DNA from: Mimachlamys varia
Lineage: Eukaryota; Mollusca; Bivalvia; Pectinida; Pectinidae
Assembly: GCA_947623455.1 (NCBI GenBank)
Contig: OX392530.1
Location: 250,501-314,500, forward strand
Length of the DNA: 64,000 nt
Direction of reading: 5' to 3'
A program made the position numbers and the translations under genes. The notes under the pieces were generated by a model. It saw only the letters and a program-made list of their open reading frames with translations. It had not been told where the DNA came from and did not search any database. This document shows, piece after piece, positions 34,510-47,990 of the stretch. Positions within the stretch are counted from its first letter, which is position 1. Each line of letters opens with the position of its first letter.

Positions 34510-37245
34510 TCATCAGTGTATTGTATACAATGTAGATAAATAGAGGACCTGGCGATCACTTGGTCATCGGTGTTTGTATACAATGTAGATAAATAGAGGA
34601 CCTGGCGATCACTTGGTCATCAGTATGTTGTACACAATGTAGATAGAGGACCTGGCGATCACTTGGTCATCAGTGTATTGTATACAATGTAGATAGATAG
34701 AGGACCTGGCGATCACTTGGTCATCAGTGTATTGTATACAATGTAGATAGATAGAGGACCAGGCGATCACTTGGTCATCAGTATGTTATATACAATGTAG
34801 ATAGATAGAGGACCTGACGATCACTTGGTCATCAGTACATTGTATACAATGTAGATAGAGGACCTGGCGATCACTTGGTCATCAGTGTATTGTATACAAT
34901 GTAGATAGAGGACCTGGCGATCACTTGGTCATCAGTGTATTGTATACAATGTAGATAGGGGACCTGACGATCACTTGGTCATCAGTGTATTGTATACAAT
35001 GTAGATAGAGGACTGGCGATCACTTGGTCATCAGTACATTGTATACAATGTAGATAGAGGACCTGGCGATCACTTGGTCATCAGTATGTTGTATACAATG
35101 TAGATAGAGGACCTGGCGATCACTTGGTCATCAGTGTATTGTATACAATGTAGAAAGAGGAACTGACGATCACTTGGTCATCAGTGTATTGTATACAATG
35201 TAGATAGGGGACCTGACGATCACTTGGTCATCAGTATGTTGTATACAATGTAGATAGGGGAACTGACGATCACCTGGTCATCAATACATTGTATACAATG
35301 TAGATAGAGGACCTGGCGATCACTTGGTCATCAGTATGTTGTATACAATGTAGATAGGGGACCTGACGATCACTTGGTCATCAGTGTATTGTATACAATG
35401 TAGATAGAGGACCTGGCGATCACTTGGTCATCAGTATGTTGTATACAATGTAGATAGGGGACCTGGCGATCACTTGGTCATTAGTGTATTGTATACAATG
35501 TAGATAGAGGACCTGGCGATCACTTGGTCATCAGTGTATTGTATACAATGTAGATAGAGGACCTGACGATCACTTGGTCATCAGTATGTTGTATACAATG
35601 TAGATAGGGGACCTGACGATCACTTGGTCATCAGTGTATTGTATACAATGTAGATAGAGGACCTGGCGATCACTTGGTCATCAGTATGTTGTATACAATG
35701 TAGATAGAGGACCTGGCGATCACTTGGTCATCAGTGTATTGTATACAATGTAGATAGGGGACCTGGCGATCACTTGGTTATCAGTGTATTGTATACAATG
35801 TAGATAGAGGACTGGCGATCACTTGGTCATCAGTGTATTGTATACAATGTAGATAGAGGACCTGGCGATCACTTGGTCATCAGTATTTTGTATACAATGT
35901 AGATAGATAGAGGACCTGGCGATCACTTGGTCATCAGTATGTTGTATACAATGTAGATAGAGGACCTGACGATCACTTGGTCATCAGTGTATTGTATACA
36001 ATGTAGATAGAGGACCTGGCGATCACTTGGTCATCAGTATGTTGTATACAATGTAGATAAAGGAACTGACGATCACTTGGTCATCAGTATGTTGTATACA
36101 ATGTAGATAGATAGAGGACTGGCGATCACTTGGTCATCAGTGTATTGTATACAATGTAGATAAAGGAACTGACGATCACTTGGTCATCAGTGTATTGTAT
36201 ACAATGTAGATAGGGGACCTGGCGATCACTTGGTCATCAGTGTATTGTATACAATGTAGATAGAGGACCTGGCGATCACTTGGTCATCAGTGTATTGTAT
36301 ACAATGTAGATAGAGGACTGGCGATCACTTGGTCATCAGTACATTGTATACAATGTAGATAGAGGACCTGGCGATCACTTGGTCATCAGTGTATTGTATA
36401 CAATGTAGAAAGAGGAACTGACGATCACTTGGTCATCAGTGTATTGTATACAATGTAGCTAGAGGAACTGACGATCACTTGGTCATCAGTGTATTGTATA
36501 CAATGTAGATAGAGGACCTGGCGATCACTTGGTCATCAGTGTATTGTATACAATGTAGATAGAGGACCTGGCGATCACTTGGTCATCAGTGTATTGTATA
36601 CAATGTAGCTAGAGGAACTGACGATCACTTGGTCATCAGTGTATTGTATACAATGTAGATAGAGGACCTGGCGATCACTTGGTCATCAGTGTATTGTATA
36701 CAATGTAGATAGAGGACCTGGCGATCACTTGGTCATCAGTATGTTGTATACAATGTAGATAGAGGACCTGGCGATCACTTGGTCATCAGTGTATTGTATA
36801 CAATGTAGATAGGGGAACTGACGATCACTTGGTCATCAGTATGTTGTATACAATGTAGATAGGGGACCTGGCGGTCACTTGGTCATCAGTATGTGGTAAC
36901 AATGTAGATAGGGGACCTGGCGATCACTTGGTCATCAGTGTATTGTATACAATGTAGATAGAGGACCTGGCGATCACCTGGTCATCAGTGTATTGTATAC
37001 AATGTAGATAGGGGACCTGGCGGTCACTTGGTCATCAGTATGTGGTAACAATGTAGATAGAGGACCTGGCGATCACTTGGTCATCAGTGTATTGTATACA
37101 ATGTAGATAGGGGAACTGGCGATCACTTGGTCCTCAGTGTATTGTATACAATGTTGATAGGGGACCTGGCGATGACTTGGGCATCGGTGTGTTGTATACA
37201 ATGTAGATAGGGGAACTGACGATCACTTGGTCCTCAGTGTATTGT
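34510..37245 (+). repeat. 50-bp minisatellite, about 55 copies (largest array)
   Basis: The core words are ggcgatcacttggtcatcag and tgtattgtatacaatgtaga. Each unit holds the 12-bp palindrome attgtatacaat. Some units are 54 bp (an extra agat). Variants (gtgtatt, gtatgtt, gtacatt; ggacctgg, ggaactga) appear in recurring order, showing block duplications. It is directly followed by a related 43-bp array. Confidence 0.97.
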
Positions 37246-38670
37246 ATAACCAGAGGGACCGGTGATTACGTGGTAATCAGTGTATTGTATAACCAGAGGG
37301 ACCGGTGATTACGTGGTTATCGATGTATTGTATAACTAGTGTGACCGGTGATTACGTGGTAATCAGTGTATTGTATAACCAGAGGGACCGGTGATTACGT
37401 GGTTATCAGTGTATTGTATAACTAGTGTGACCGGTGATTACGTGGTAATCATTGTATTGTATAACCAGAGGGACCGGTGATTACGTTGTTATCAGTGTAT
37501 TATATAACCAATGTGACCGGTGATCACGTGGTTATCAGTGTATTTTATAACCAGTGTGACCGGTGATTACGTGGTAATCAGTGTATTGTATAACCAGAGG
37601 GACCGGTGATTACGTTGTTATCAGTGTATTATATAACCAATGTGACCGGTGATCACGTGGTTATCAGTGTATTGTATAACCAGTGTGACCGGTGATTACG
37701 TGGTAATCAGTGTATTGTATAACCAGAGGGACCGGTGATTACGTGGTAATCAGTGTATTTTATAACCAGAGGGACCGGTGATTACGTGGTAATCAGTGTA
37801 TTGTATAACCAGAGGGACCGGTGATTACGTGGTTATCGATGTATTGTATAACTAGTGTGACCGGTGATTACGTGGTAATCAGTGTATTGTATAACCAGAG
37901 GGACCGGTGATTACGTGGTTATCAGTGTATTGTATAACCAGAGGGACCGGTGATTACGTGGTAATCAGTGTATTGTATAACCAGAGGGACCGGTGATTAC
38001 GTTGTTATCAGTGTATTATATAACCAATGTGACCGGTGATTACGTGGTAATCAGTGTATTGTATAACCAGAGGGACCGGTGATTACGTGGTAATCAGTGT
38101 ATTGTATAACCAGAGGGACCGGTGATTACGTGGTAATCAGTGTATTTTATAACCAGAGGGACCGGTGATTACGTGGTAATCAGTGTATTGTATAACCAGA
38201 GGGACCGGTGATTACGTTGATATCAGTGTATTGTATAACCAGATGGACCGGTGATTTCGTGGTTATGAGTTGGTTTTATTAATAGAAGAGGTTGTGATCA
38301 CGTTGTAATTAGTGTATTGTATAACCAGAGGGACCGGTGATTACGTTGTTATCAGTGTATTATATAACCAATGTGACCGGTGATTACGTGGTAATCAGTG
38401 TATTGTATAACCAGAGGGACCGGTGATTACGTGGTAATCAGTGTATTGTATAACCAGAGGGACCGGTGATTACGTGGTAATCAGTGTATTTTATAACCAG
38501 AGGGACCGGTGATTACGTGGTAATCAGTGTATTGTATAACTAGAGGGACCGGTGATTACGTTGATATCAGTGTATTGTATAACCAGATGGACCGGTGATT
38601 TCGTGGTTATGAGTTGGTTTTATTAATAGAAGAGGTTGTGATCACGTTGTAATTAGTGTATTTTAAAACT
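37246..38670 (+). repeat. 43-bp minisatellite, about 33 copies, related to the preceding array
   Basis: The core words are gggaccggtgattacgtggt and aatcagtgtattgtataacc. It shares atcagtgtattgtata and the order of the neighbouring words (gg-gat-ac-tgg-atc) with the 50-bp unit, minus about 7 bp. Each unit has a dyad gattac gtg gtaatc. A 344-bp block (eight units plus a unique insert with tggttttattaatagaagag) is duplicated: 38241 onward equals 38585 onward. Confidence 0.96.
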
Positions 38671-39049
38671 AGAGGGACTGGCGAAGTTAATCCAATTATT
38701 ATGAGTGGGAGTATAATGGTCATGTTTTCAGCCTTGTATTTTATAATCCTAGGATTGGTGATCACGTGGTGCAGAAACTTAGAATTATGAGCATGTATAG
38801 AGAGCATGGGGTAAACCTGTCTGTTACGTATGAATAATTCAGCAGCCCCTTCTTTAGTTAAGCGATGATGATGCGGGTGTGTTCTCAGGCCCCGCTCACC
38901 TTTCACTTGGTTACTTGCCTGGGAATTGATGGTGTGGCGCTGCCAGCGCTCGAGGTGTTATAATCACACCGCTTGGAATTAGTTTCCGTAGAAAACATAA
39001 GTTATACAAACCAAAATAGAAGCAATTTTAAAGTCTCTACCTTGTACGC
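38671..39049. other. spacer between arrays; small foldable segment
   Basis: No coding evidence. At 38931-38972, ggtgtg and cacacc can pair around an inner gcgct-gcc-agcgc hairpin. No RNA family is recognised. Confidence 0.4.
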
Positions 39050-40578
39050 TGCCTGAAGAGTCCGACGACTTAGACGGTCGTAGGTGTAGCCTGTGCACTG
39101 CCTGTGAGAATCTCTGTCGGCCGTAGGTGTAGCCTGTGTACTGCCTGTGAGAATCTCTGTCGGCCGTAGGTGTAGCCTGTGTACTGCCTGTGAGAATCTC
39201 TGTCGGCCGTAGGTGTAACCCGTGTACTGCCTGTGAGAATCTCTGGCGGCCGTAGATGTAACCAGTGTACTGCATGTGAGAATCTCTAGCGGCCGTAGGT
39301 GTAACCAGTGCACGGCCTGTGAAAATCTCTGTCGGTCGTAGGTGTACTGCCTGTGAGAATCTCTGTCGGCCGTAGGTGTACTGCCTGTGTACTGCCTGTA
39401 AGAATCTCTGGCGGCCGTAGGTGTATTGCCTGTGAAAATCTCTGCCGGCCGTAGGTGTAACCCGTTTACTGCCTGTGAGAATCTCTGGCGGCCGTAGGTG
39501 TAGCCTGTGTACTGCCTGTGAGAATCTATGTCGGCCGTAGGTGTAACCCGTTTACTGCCTGTGAGAATCTCTGGCGGCCGTAGGTGTAGCCTGTGTACTG
39601 CCTGTGAGAATCTCTGGCGGCCGTAGGTGTAGTCTGTGTACTGCCTGTGAGAATCTCTGTCGGCCGTAGGTGTAGCCTGTGTACTGCCTGTGAGAATCTC
39701 TAGCGGCCGTAGGTGTACTGCCTGTGTACTGCCTGTGAGAATCTCTGTCGGCCGTAGGTGTAACTTGTAAACTGCCTGTGAGAATCTCTGTCGGCCGTAG
39801 GTGTGACCTGTGTACTGCCTGTGAGAATCTCTGGCGGCCGTAGGTGTTGCCTGTATACTGCCTGTGAGAATCTCTGTCGGCCGTTGGTGTAACCCGTGTA
39901 CTGCCTGTGAGAATCTATGTCGGCCGTAGGTGTAGCCTGTGTACTGCCTGTGAGAATCTCTGCCGGCCGTAGGTGTAGTCTGTGTACTGCCTGTGAGAAT
40001 CTCTAGCGGCCGTCGGTGTACTGCCTGTGTACTGCCTGTGAGAATCTCTGTCGGCCGTAGGTGTAACCTGTAAACTGCCTGTGAGAATCTCTGTCGGCCG
40101 TTGGTGTAACCCGTGTACTGCCTGTGAGAATCTATGTCGGCCGTAGGTGTAGCCTGTGTACTGCCTGTGAGAATCTCTGTCGGCCGTAGGTGTAGCCTGT
40201 GTACTGCCTGTGAGAATCTCTGGCGGCCGTAGGTGTACTGCCTGTGTACTGCCTGTTAGAATCTCTGTCGGCCGTAGGTGTAACCCGTGTACTGCCTGTG
40301 AGAATCTCTGGCGGCCGTAGGTGTACTGCCTGTGTACTGCCTGTGAGAATCTCTGGCGGCCGTAGGTGTAACCCGTGTACTGCCTGTGATAATCTCTGGC
40401 GGCCGTAGGTGTAGCTTGTGTACTGCCTGTGAGAATCTCTGTCGGCCGTAGGTGTAGTCTGTGTACTGCCTGTGAGAATCTCTGTCGGCCGTAGGTGTAG
40501 TCTGTTTACTGCCTGTGAGAATCTCTGGCGGCTGTAGGTGTAGTCTGTGTACTGCCTGTGAGAATATCTGGGCTTAGG
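39050..40578 (-). repeat. 43-bp minisatellite (second, unrelated), about 35 copies
   Basis: The core words are ctgcctgtgagaatctctgt and cggccgtaggtgta. Shortened and extended units (extra gtactgcct) are common. GC-rich relative to the surroundings. Minus-strand frames with RLHLRPTEILTG-type repeats are artefacts. Confidence 0.96.
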
Positions 40579-42190
40579 CAGGTATCATGTTCCTTTCATA
40601 TTTTGGTGAAGTCATTATGATTAGTATAATGTATATGTACCTTGTACAAGTTAGACGTTATTGACCAAATGTCATTGTTAAAGTAAAATCACTATACTTT
40701 CTGACAGACTTGAACATCTCGACACGCCTTACACATGTCTAGACTATAGAGACTAATTAGGGTCGACTGGAAGGTCACACTACTGTTGCTGAGAGATTAG
40801 AGTTTTACCTGTAAAGTTCATCGATATGGTAACCTAGGACAAGTACATGAACCAGGGGTGAACGTCGCTGTATTGTAAATTGCGAACTCAAAAATCAAGA
40901 TCGATTTCGAATGGGAATACTTTTTTTTAGGAAAATGAAAGAAAAATACTCTTTCATGACCCAAAAATTCAACCCTCTGGATTTTCATATTAATCAGAAT
41001 CCTCGGGTTTTACAAAATTTGAAACCCCCCTCAGATGGAATTTCCCTATCTTGGGGTTTGTAAATTAAGTAAAACTGTGAGATATATAGAGGATCTGACA
41101 TGAGTGTTAATTTTATATTGATTTAATTCAACTTACTCTATTAAACAATTTCCTTTGAAATTAACAGACGACTTTCATAAGTTCAATATAAATGCATGAA
41201 CACGATTGTTAGATTCTATTTATTCCATAGCTTGAGAAAAATGCTCTTAATTATGTATTTTCAATGATCCTTCTTTATAACGGTAGACTCATATTTTACT
41301 TCTGAGACAACAACGTGACGTCATTAACATGACGTCTCAAAAGTTAAATACATTGCACCCCAATATTACAAGGACGAATACGTATTCTATGAATATCATG
41401 ACATATCCAGTATGGAGTAACATCGCAAGGAAATTTCAGCATCATTCACCCAGATACCGATGTCCTTCTGGTAAGGTCCGTTGGCGTTATTGTGAATTTA
41501 TACGCCGTAGTTCTATCAGAACAAAACTCACGTTTATCTGCGTCACATAACTTACAATGTAGTTGGTTGATTCTAATGTTTAAAGTGATTGCTTTTTTCT
41601 TACGAAGCCACGAATAACATTGATTTCGCATTACCAGCAGTGACGTCACTAACGATATAAAGCCGGATCAATTACCGTTAATTCGTGACGTCATTGGTGC
41701 AAGGCGATGCTCATTCAATCACGGTACATGATCAACGCGGATCATGTATTGGTCGTTTACGGGCGCCGATCGATCATGTATATTGTGGGCGAGTGGGTCG
41801 TGCGGGGGATGTAGGCGAGGCCGGGTAAACACAATACCACGATATTTACAACCACACTCAAATTAATACGGCTGCTGTCTGACGGCTAGTAACTGGGACA
41901 TGGAATTGGCGGGCTTGTACAATAAATTAAGATCCTTAAATTCCACAGATTGTCTCATTATAAACAAGCTGTAGCGGACGTGCTTACCACAATTCGAGTA
42001 ACATAAGCAACATTTTCACCAACTTTGTTATCTGTCATATAGCAAATAACATGTCTGTGTGAATCCAACACAAAACTGTCAACGATGGACCTAATACAAC
42101 TACGGGAAATCAAGTAGATTTGTCAAGTCAAAAAAGGTTCAACTCAGCAAACCAATTGATTTATCAACTTTATAACGGAAAACTCAACTA
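40579..42190. other. no gene called; three CRE palindromes
   Basis: TGACGTCA occurs at 41316-41323, 41641-41648 and 41686-41693, and a CpG-richer stretch follows to about 41850 (gggcgccgatcgatcatg). This could be a promoter-like region. No exon could be supported. Confidence 0.4.
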
Positions 42191-43528
42191 CGGGAGGCTA
42201 TAAGACATAGACACGTTAGTCTGATACCTCTACTACGGGAGGTCATCAGTAACGTTAGTCTGATACCTCAACTACGGGAGGTAACTAGTAACGTTAGTCT
42301 GATACCTCAACTACGGGAGGTCACTAGTAACGTTTGTCTGATACCTCTACTACGGGAGGTCATCAGTAACGTTAGTCTGATACCTCTACTACGGGAGGTC
42401 ATCAGTAACGTTAGTCTGATACCTCTACTACGAGAGGTCACTAGTAACGTTAGTCTGATACCTCTACTACGGGAGGTCATCAGTAACGTTAGTCTGATAC
42501 CTCTACTACGGGAGGTCATCAGTAACGTTAGTCTGATACCTCTACTACGAGAGGTCACTAGTAACGTTAGTCTGATACCTCTACTACGGGAGGTCACTAG
42601 TAACGTTAGTCTGATACCTCTACTACGGGAGGCCATCAGTAACGTTAGTCTGATACCTCTACTACGGGAGGTCAGTAGTAACGTTAGTCTGATACCTCTA
42701 CTACGGGAGGTCACTAGTAACGTTAGTCTGGTACTTCTACTACGGGAGGTCAGTAGTAACGTTAGTCTGATACCTCTACTACGGGAGGTCATCAGTAACG
42801 TTAGTCTGATACCTCTACTACGGGAGGTCAGTAGTAACGTTAGTCTGATACCTATACTACGGGAGGTCATCAGTAACGTTAGTCTGATACCTCTACTACG
42901 GGAGGTCATCAGTAACGTTAGTCTGATACCTCTACTACGGGAGGTCACTAATAACGTTAGTCTGATACCTCTACTACGGGAGGTCAGTAGTAACGTTAGT
43001 CTGATACCTCTACTACGGGAGGTAACTAGTAACGTTAGTCTGATACCTCTACTACGGGAGGTCAGTAGTAACGTTAGTCTGATACCTCTACTACGGGAGG
43101 TCATCAATAACGTTAGTCTGATACCTCTACTACGGGAGGTCATCAGTAACGTTTGTCTGATACCTCTACTACGAGAGGTCACTAGTAACGTCAGTCTGAT
43201 ACCTCTACTACGGGAGGTCAGTAGTAACGTTAGTCTGATACCTCTACTACGGGAGGTCACTAGTAACGTTAGTCTGATACCTCTACTACGGGAGGTCATC
43301 AGTAACGTTAGTCTGATACCTCTACTACGGGAGGTCATCAGTAACGTTAGTCTGATACCTCTACTACAGGAGGTCATCAGTAACGTTTGTCTGATACCTC
43401 TACTACGGGAGGTCATCAGTAACGTTAGTCTGATACCTCTACTACGGGAGGTCACCAGTAACGTTAATCTGATACCTCTACTACGGGAAGTCATCAGTAA
43501 CGTTTGTCTGATACCTCAACTACAGGAG
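42191..43528 (-). repeat. 39-bp minisatellite, about 34 copies
   Basis: The core words are cagtaacgttagtctgatac and ctctactacgggaggtc. The period is 13 codons, so one minus frame stays open for 395 codons as repeats of MTSRSRGIRLTLL. There is no start context, composition or flanking exon to suggest a gene. Variants at the tca-tcag / act-agt / agt-agt position alternate along the array. Confidence 0.96.
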
Positions 43529-43624
43529 AACATATATTTCACACGTACCTTGTAGTGTATCATTAGATAATTTAATTGAAATAGAATACGATATATTATG
43601 TGGATCATAAGACGTGTTACCACT

Positions 43625-44905
43625 GCTACAGAGAGCCAGGTTACTTAGTAACAACAGACCTAGTACCACACCTACAGGAAACCAGGTAACTTAGTAACAA
43701 CAGACCTAGTACCACACCTACAGGAAACTAGGTAACTTAGTAACATTCGACCTAGTACCACACCTACAGGAAACTAGGTAACTTAGTAACATTCGACCTA
43801 GAACCACACCTACAGGGAACTAGGTAACTTAGTAACATTCGATCTAGTACCACACCTACAGGGAACTAGATAACTTAGAAACATTCGACCTAGTACCACA
43901 CCTACAGGAAACTAGGTAACTTAGTAACCACATACCTAGTACCACACCTACAGGAAACCAGGTAACTTAGTAACATTCGACCTAGTACCACACCTACAGG
44001 AAACTAGGTAACTTAGTAACGACACACCTAGTACCACACCTACAGGAAACCATGTAACTTAGTAACATTCGACCTAGTGCCACACCTACAGGAAACCAGG
44101 TACCTTAGTAACAACAGACTTAGTACCACACCTACAGGGAACAAGGTAACTTAGTAACAACAGACCTAGTACCACACCTACAGGAAACCAGGTAACTTAG
44201 TAACAACAGACCTAGTGCCACACCAACAGGAAACCAGGTAACTTAGTAACAACAGACCTAGTACCACATCTACAGGAAACCAGGTAACTTAGTTACAACA
44301 GACCTAGGGCCACACCAACAGGAAACCAGGTAACTTAGTAACAACAGACCTAGTACCACACCTATAGGAAACCAGGTAATTTAGTAACATTCGACTTAGT
44401 ACCACACCGACAAGAAACCAGGTAACTTAGTAACAACAGACCTAGTACCACACCTACAGGAAACCATGTAACTTAGTAACATTCGACCTAGTACCACATC
44501 TACAGGAAACCAGGTAACTTAGTAACAACAGACCTAGTACCACACCTACAAGAAACCAGGTAACTTAGTAACCACATACCTATTACCACACCTACAGGAA
44601 ACCAGGTAACTTAGTAACAACAGACCTAGTACCACACCTACAGGAAACTAGGTAACTTAGTAACAACAGACCTCGTACCACACCTACAGGGAACCAGGTA
44701 ACTTAGTAACATTAGACCTAGTGCCACACCAACAGGAAACCAGGTAACTTAGTAACAACAGACCTAGTACCACATCTACAGGAAACCAGGTAACTTAGTA
44801 ACAACAGACCTAGTACCACATCTACAGGAAACTAGGTAACTTAGTAACATTAGACCTAGTACCACACCTACAGGAAACCAGGTAACTTAGTAACCACATA
44901 CCTTA
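43625..44905 (+). repeat. 46-bp minisatellite, about 28 copies
   Basis: The core words are ggtaacttagtaacaacaga and cctagtaccacacctacagg. A variable slot alternates aacaacaga, aacattcga and aaccacata. No frame is open through it. Confidence 0.96.
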
Positions 44906-45229
44906 TACCGTGGTATTATGTTTATTTCTTCTGATTAATTCTTGGGTATCGTTTGTTAAGACTGGCCAATCGCGACCAAGGTTCAGAAGTTCAGGCAGGG
45001 GACATAAAATCTCAAAAATTAGGGAAACCCAGAGGGTAAGAAGTGTAGGAAGTTAAGACAGTCAGACGCTTGGAAATATCGTTTTCAAATCAGGTTTGTA
45101 TCTATCATTTGTTTAAATAATATATGACGTAGCTATGTCGTGACGCCTAATCAAAATCAATACCGTCCCCAACATAGCTTTGCCGCCACGACAAAGAAGA
45201 CAGGCTACGAGTAATATCCTGTTATGGCG

Positions 45230-45862
45230 ATGTGTTGGTCTGTATGGCTCATTGTATCAGGAGAGACGTCTGTTGTGTATGGTTGTCTACGGTAGGGACT
45301 GGGTCTGTGACTGTATGGTATCAGGAGAGACGTCTGTTGTGTATGGTTGTCTATGGTAGGGACTGGGTCTGTGACTGTATGGTATCAGGAGAGACGTCTG
45401 TTGTGTATGGTTGTCTATGGTAGGGACTGGGTCTGTCACTGTATGGTATCAGGAGAGACGTCTGTCGTGTATGGTTGTCTATGGTAGGGACTGGGTCTGT
45501 GACTGTATGGTATCAGGAGAGACGTCTGTTGTGTATGGTTGTCTATTGTAGGGACTGGGTCTGTGACTGTATGGTATCAGGAGAACGCGTACGTCTGTCG
45601 TGTATGGTTGTCTATGGTAGGGACTGGGTCTGTGACTGTATGGTATTAGGAGAGACGTCTGTTGTGTATGGTTGTCTATGGTAGGGACTGGGCCTGTGAC
45701 TGTATGGTATCAGGAGAGTATTTACAACAGACTACAACAGACGTATCAGGAGAGACGTCTGTTGTGCATGGTTGTCTATGGTAGGGACTGGGCTTGTGGC
45801 TGTATGGTATCAGGAGAGACGTCTGTTGTGTATGGTTGTCTATGGTACGGACGCATTCGATC
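45230..45862 (+). repeat. 64-bp minisatellite, about 10 copies
   Basis: The core words are tatcaggagagacgtctgtt and tggtagggactgggtctgtg. Each unit has the palindrome agacgtct. One unit near 45715 is interrupted by a variant (agtatttacaacagactaca). Short plus frames here are by-products. Confidence 0.95.
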
Positions 45863-46924
45863 AATGATTAATAAAAATTCAGCCAGAAACTAATGGGCAA
45901 TTCCAGATATCAATGACCCTATTTTCATCGGACTGGGGTTCAAGACGAGTTAGCATTTTTCTCAATCTGGACGGACAACCATTTTAGTAGTCTGGCTCCC
46001 GAATAGCATACAGATATTGAAAAAAATAGTCAAATAATTTTGATTACTTGGATGTCTGATTCTAGAGTTTGAAACGAGGGGGAGATAAGCTAGTAGTAAG
46101 TTAAAGTAGAGAAATTCTCTATAGAAACTTAGGGGCTGGTAGCCAGTCTACCATTTCAGCTTCGGGCGCCAAATGATTTCAACACAGTCAAAGGGATGTA
46201 ACTCGAGTTTCCACTTGCCTAGTGATGACATTTATGGGCAATATTTGTCGGATTTCTATGTTATAATGTAAATCCACTGTGACGAAGGCAATATTGTTTA
46301 TACGCCTTTTTTTTATAAATGTGGTACAAATAATGATCGAACTTATAATACTTATGATACTAGATTTTGTCATTCTTGGTCATACGCTTTTTGAAGAAAA
46401 TACGAAACTAACATTTTGGCTCAACATGCAACTGTTAATAAATACGAGCCTCGCCACACATGTAGCTGTGACGTGTACCAGGTATTCGGCAATAGTAAGT
46501 GACGAGGTACACGGACCTTACAGACCTGCTTTCTTTGTAAACAGAAATATTATATTCCATGTTGTTCGAGGACGGGTTTAGTTACAACGCGAGATAAACG
46601 CTCGTTGAAATCATAGACTGATGGGAAAATGCCAACCAGCATCATTCTAATACGAATTATTTGTGCCAATTTGTTGAAGACTACAGTATTTTATACATGT
46701 AACAATATGATCCTCAACAACCCACTAAGAATCCTTATAAAAATCATTCATACTCACAAGCGCGGGTGCCTCTTTTAATGTTCCTGCTTTTACATACAAA
46801 ATTACTTCAAGGTCAATCAACGTCTTTTATAGATTAAAAGTATTGTTCAACCGTACAAAGTACATTGACCTGCACCATTCAACTTGATGCGGCGCTTCTT
46901 TTCTTTAGAGTAAAGCTTGGCAGT
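45863..46924. other. no gene called
   Basis: A 100-codon frame at 46279-46581 has a hydrophobic start (FIRLFFINVVQIMIELIILM) but no family resemblance, no conserved context and no splice partner. It is left as a possible chance frame. Confidence 0.45.
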
Positions 46925-47075
46925 ATTTACAATATCTGTACTGTTTATGTTTGTATTTACAATCTCTGTACTGTTTATGTTTGTATTAACAATCTCTGTA
47001 CTGTTTATGTTTGTATTTACAATCTCTACTGTTTATGTTTGTATTAACAATCTCTGTACTGTTTATGTTTGCTGC
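46925..47075 (+). repeat. 30-bp tandem repeat, about five copies
   Basis: The core word is acaatctctgtactgtttat, and one unit lacks three bases. Confidence 0.9.
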
Positions 47076-47311
47076 TCGAATCAATGCTGGTGCCAATGGC
47101 AGTCTGGTCTTGATTGTTTTGACAAATGAAATGGTTTCCATGGCTTGCAATTATCTTTGATTGATAAAGTACATTCAACATTCTAAATGGTTGTTGAATG
47201 ACCATTGGCTATTTCAGAAACTGAATTTGTTCACATGGATGAGTTAACTACAATGTATAATGCCAAATTATGAACCAAGTGTAACTTAGCAAAATGTCTA
47301 GATAATAAGTT

Positions 47312-47990
47312 AGAGAATACCGAAGCGTTAACAAAATCATAATCAGAGCTCAAAATCGATTAAACCAGAGGCAAAATATGAACAAAGAAAAGATTTACAT
47401 AGAGACCCTTATGAAAGTACAAGAGAATAAGATTAGGTGTTCCGGAAGAGTAAGCGTCTTCTTCATCGACGACACCCGCCATGTAAATCTTTGTCACATC
47501 CAAATGAACATCAAGTTCTCAAAATGACAACCGAGTATCATTGTCAATCACAGCTTGTAAACACACTAATGAGCAAACTCAAAAACGTGCATCCTCATAT
47601 CACTCAAAGATAAAGAATAGTTCTCAATGAGACAAAGATGGCGACCATAAAACTTTCCCATAGTTCTGATCAGCCTGCATCTCTCGAATCCCTATGTTGT
47701 TAGTTTGTTTGTCAGCAGTCGACATCGATCACGAAAATCACGATACTTAGAGCAAGCCCTAGAAACTCGAATCAACTGCGACATGTAAACACCATAGGTT
47801 GGAGAAGTAGGGCTGTTACTATCAAGAAATGGAAAGTTCACGATCGGAAAATTGAAATCATCACGTTTATCGTATAGTGTAGCAGTAAGCTGTCCATGTT
47901 GGTCGTAGTTTAAGTAGAGATCGAAGTAAGCTGCTGATGTAGAAGAGTCTGTTGTGTCCTTTATTTCAAGTTCAGAAGGGTATATACGAA
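47312..47990 (-). mobile_element. RT-family fragment, long 3' portion
   Basis: It starts with the family 3' end (agagaataccgaagcgttaa) and covers the 3' region (cgacgacacccgccatgtaa). It then covers the C-terminal coding part on the minus strand, back through the YDKRDDF-like and IYPSELEIKD-like segments near 47985. The minus strand holds several stops. It is among the better preserved copies and useful for a consensus. Confidence 0.85.

Noticed and set aside
42307..43494. A 395-codon minus-strand frame of 13-residue repeats
   Set aside because: It coincides exactly with the 39-bp minisatellite. There is no non-repeat sequence, no signal for a start, and no flanking exon.
46279..46581. 100-codon + frame with a hydrophobic N-terminal part
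   Set aside because: It could be read as a signal or membrane segment, but AT-rich DNA often gives Ile/Leu/Phe-rich frames. No further support.
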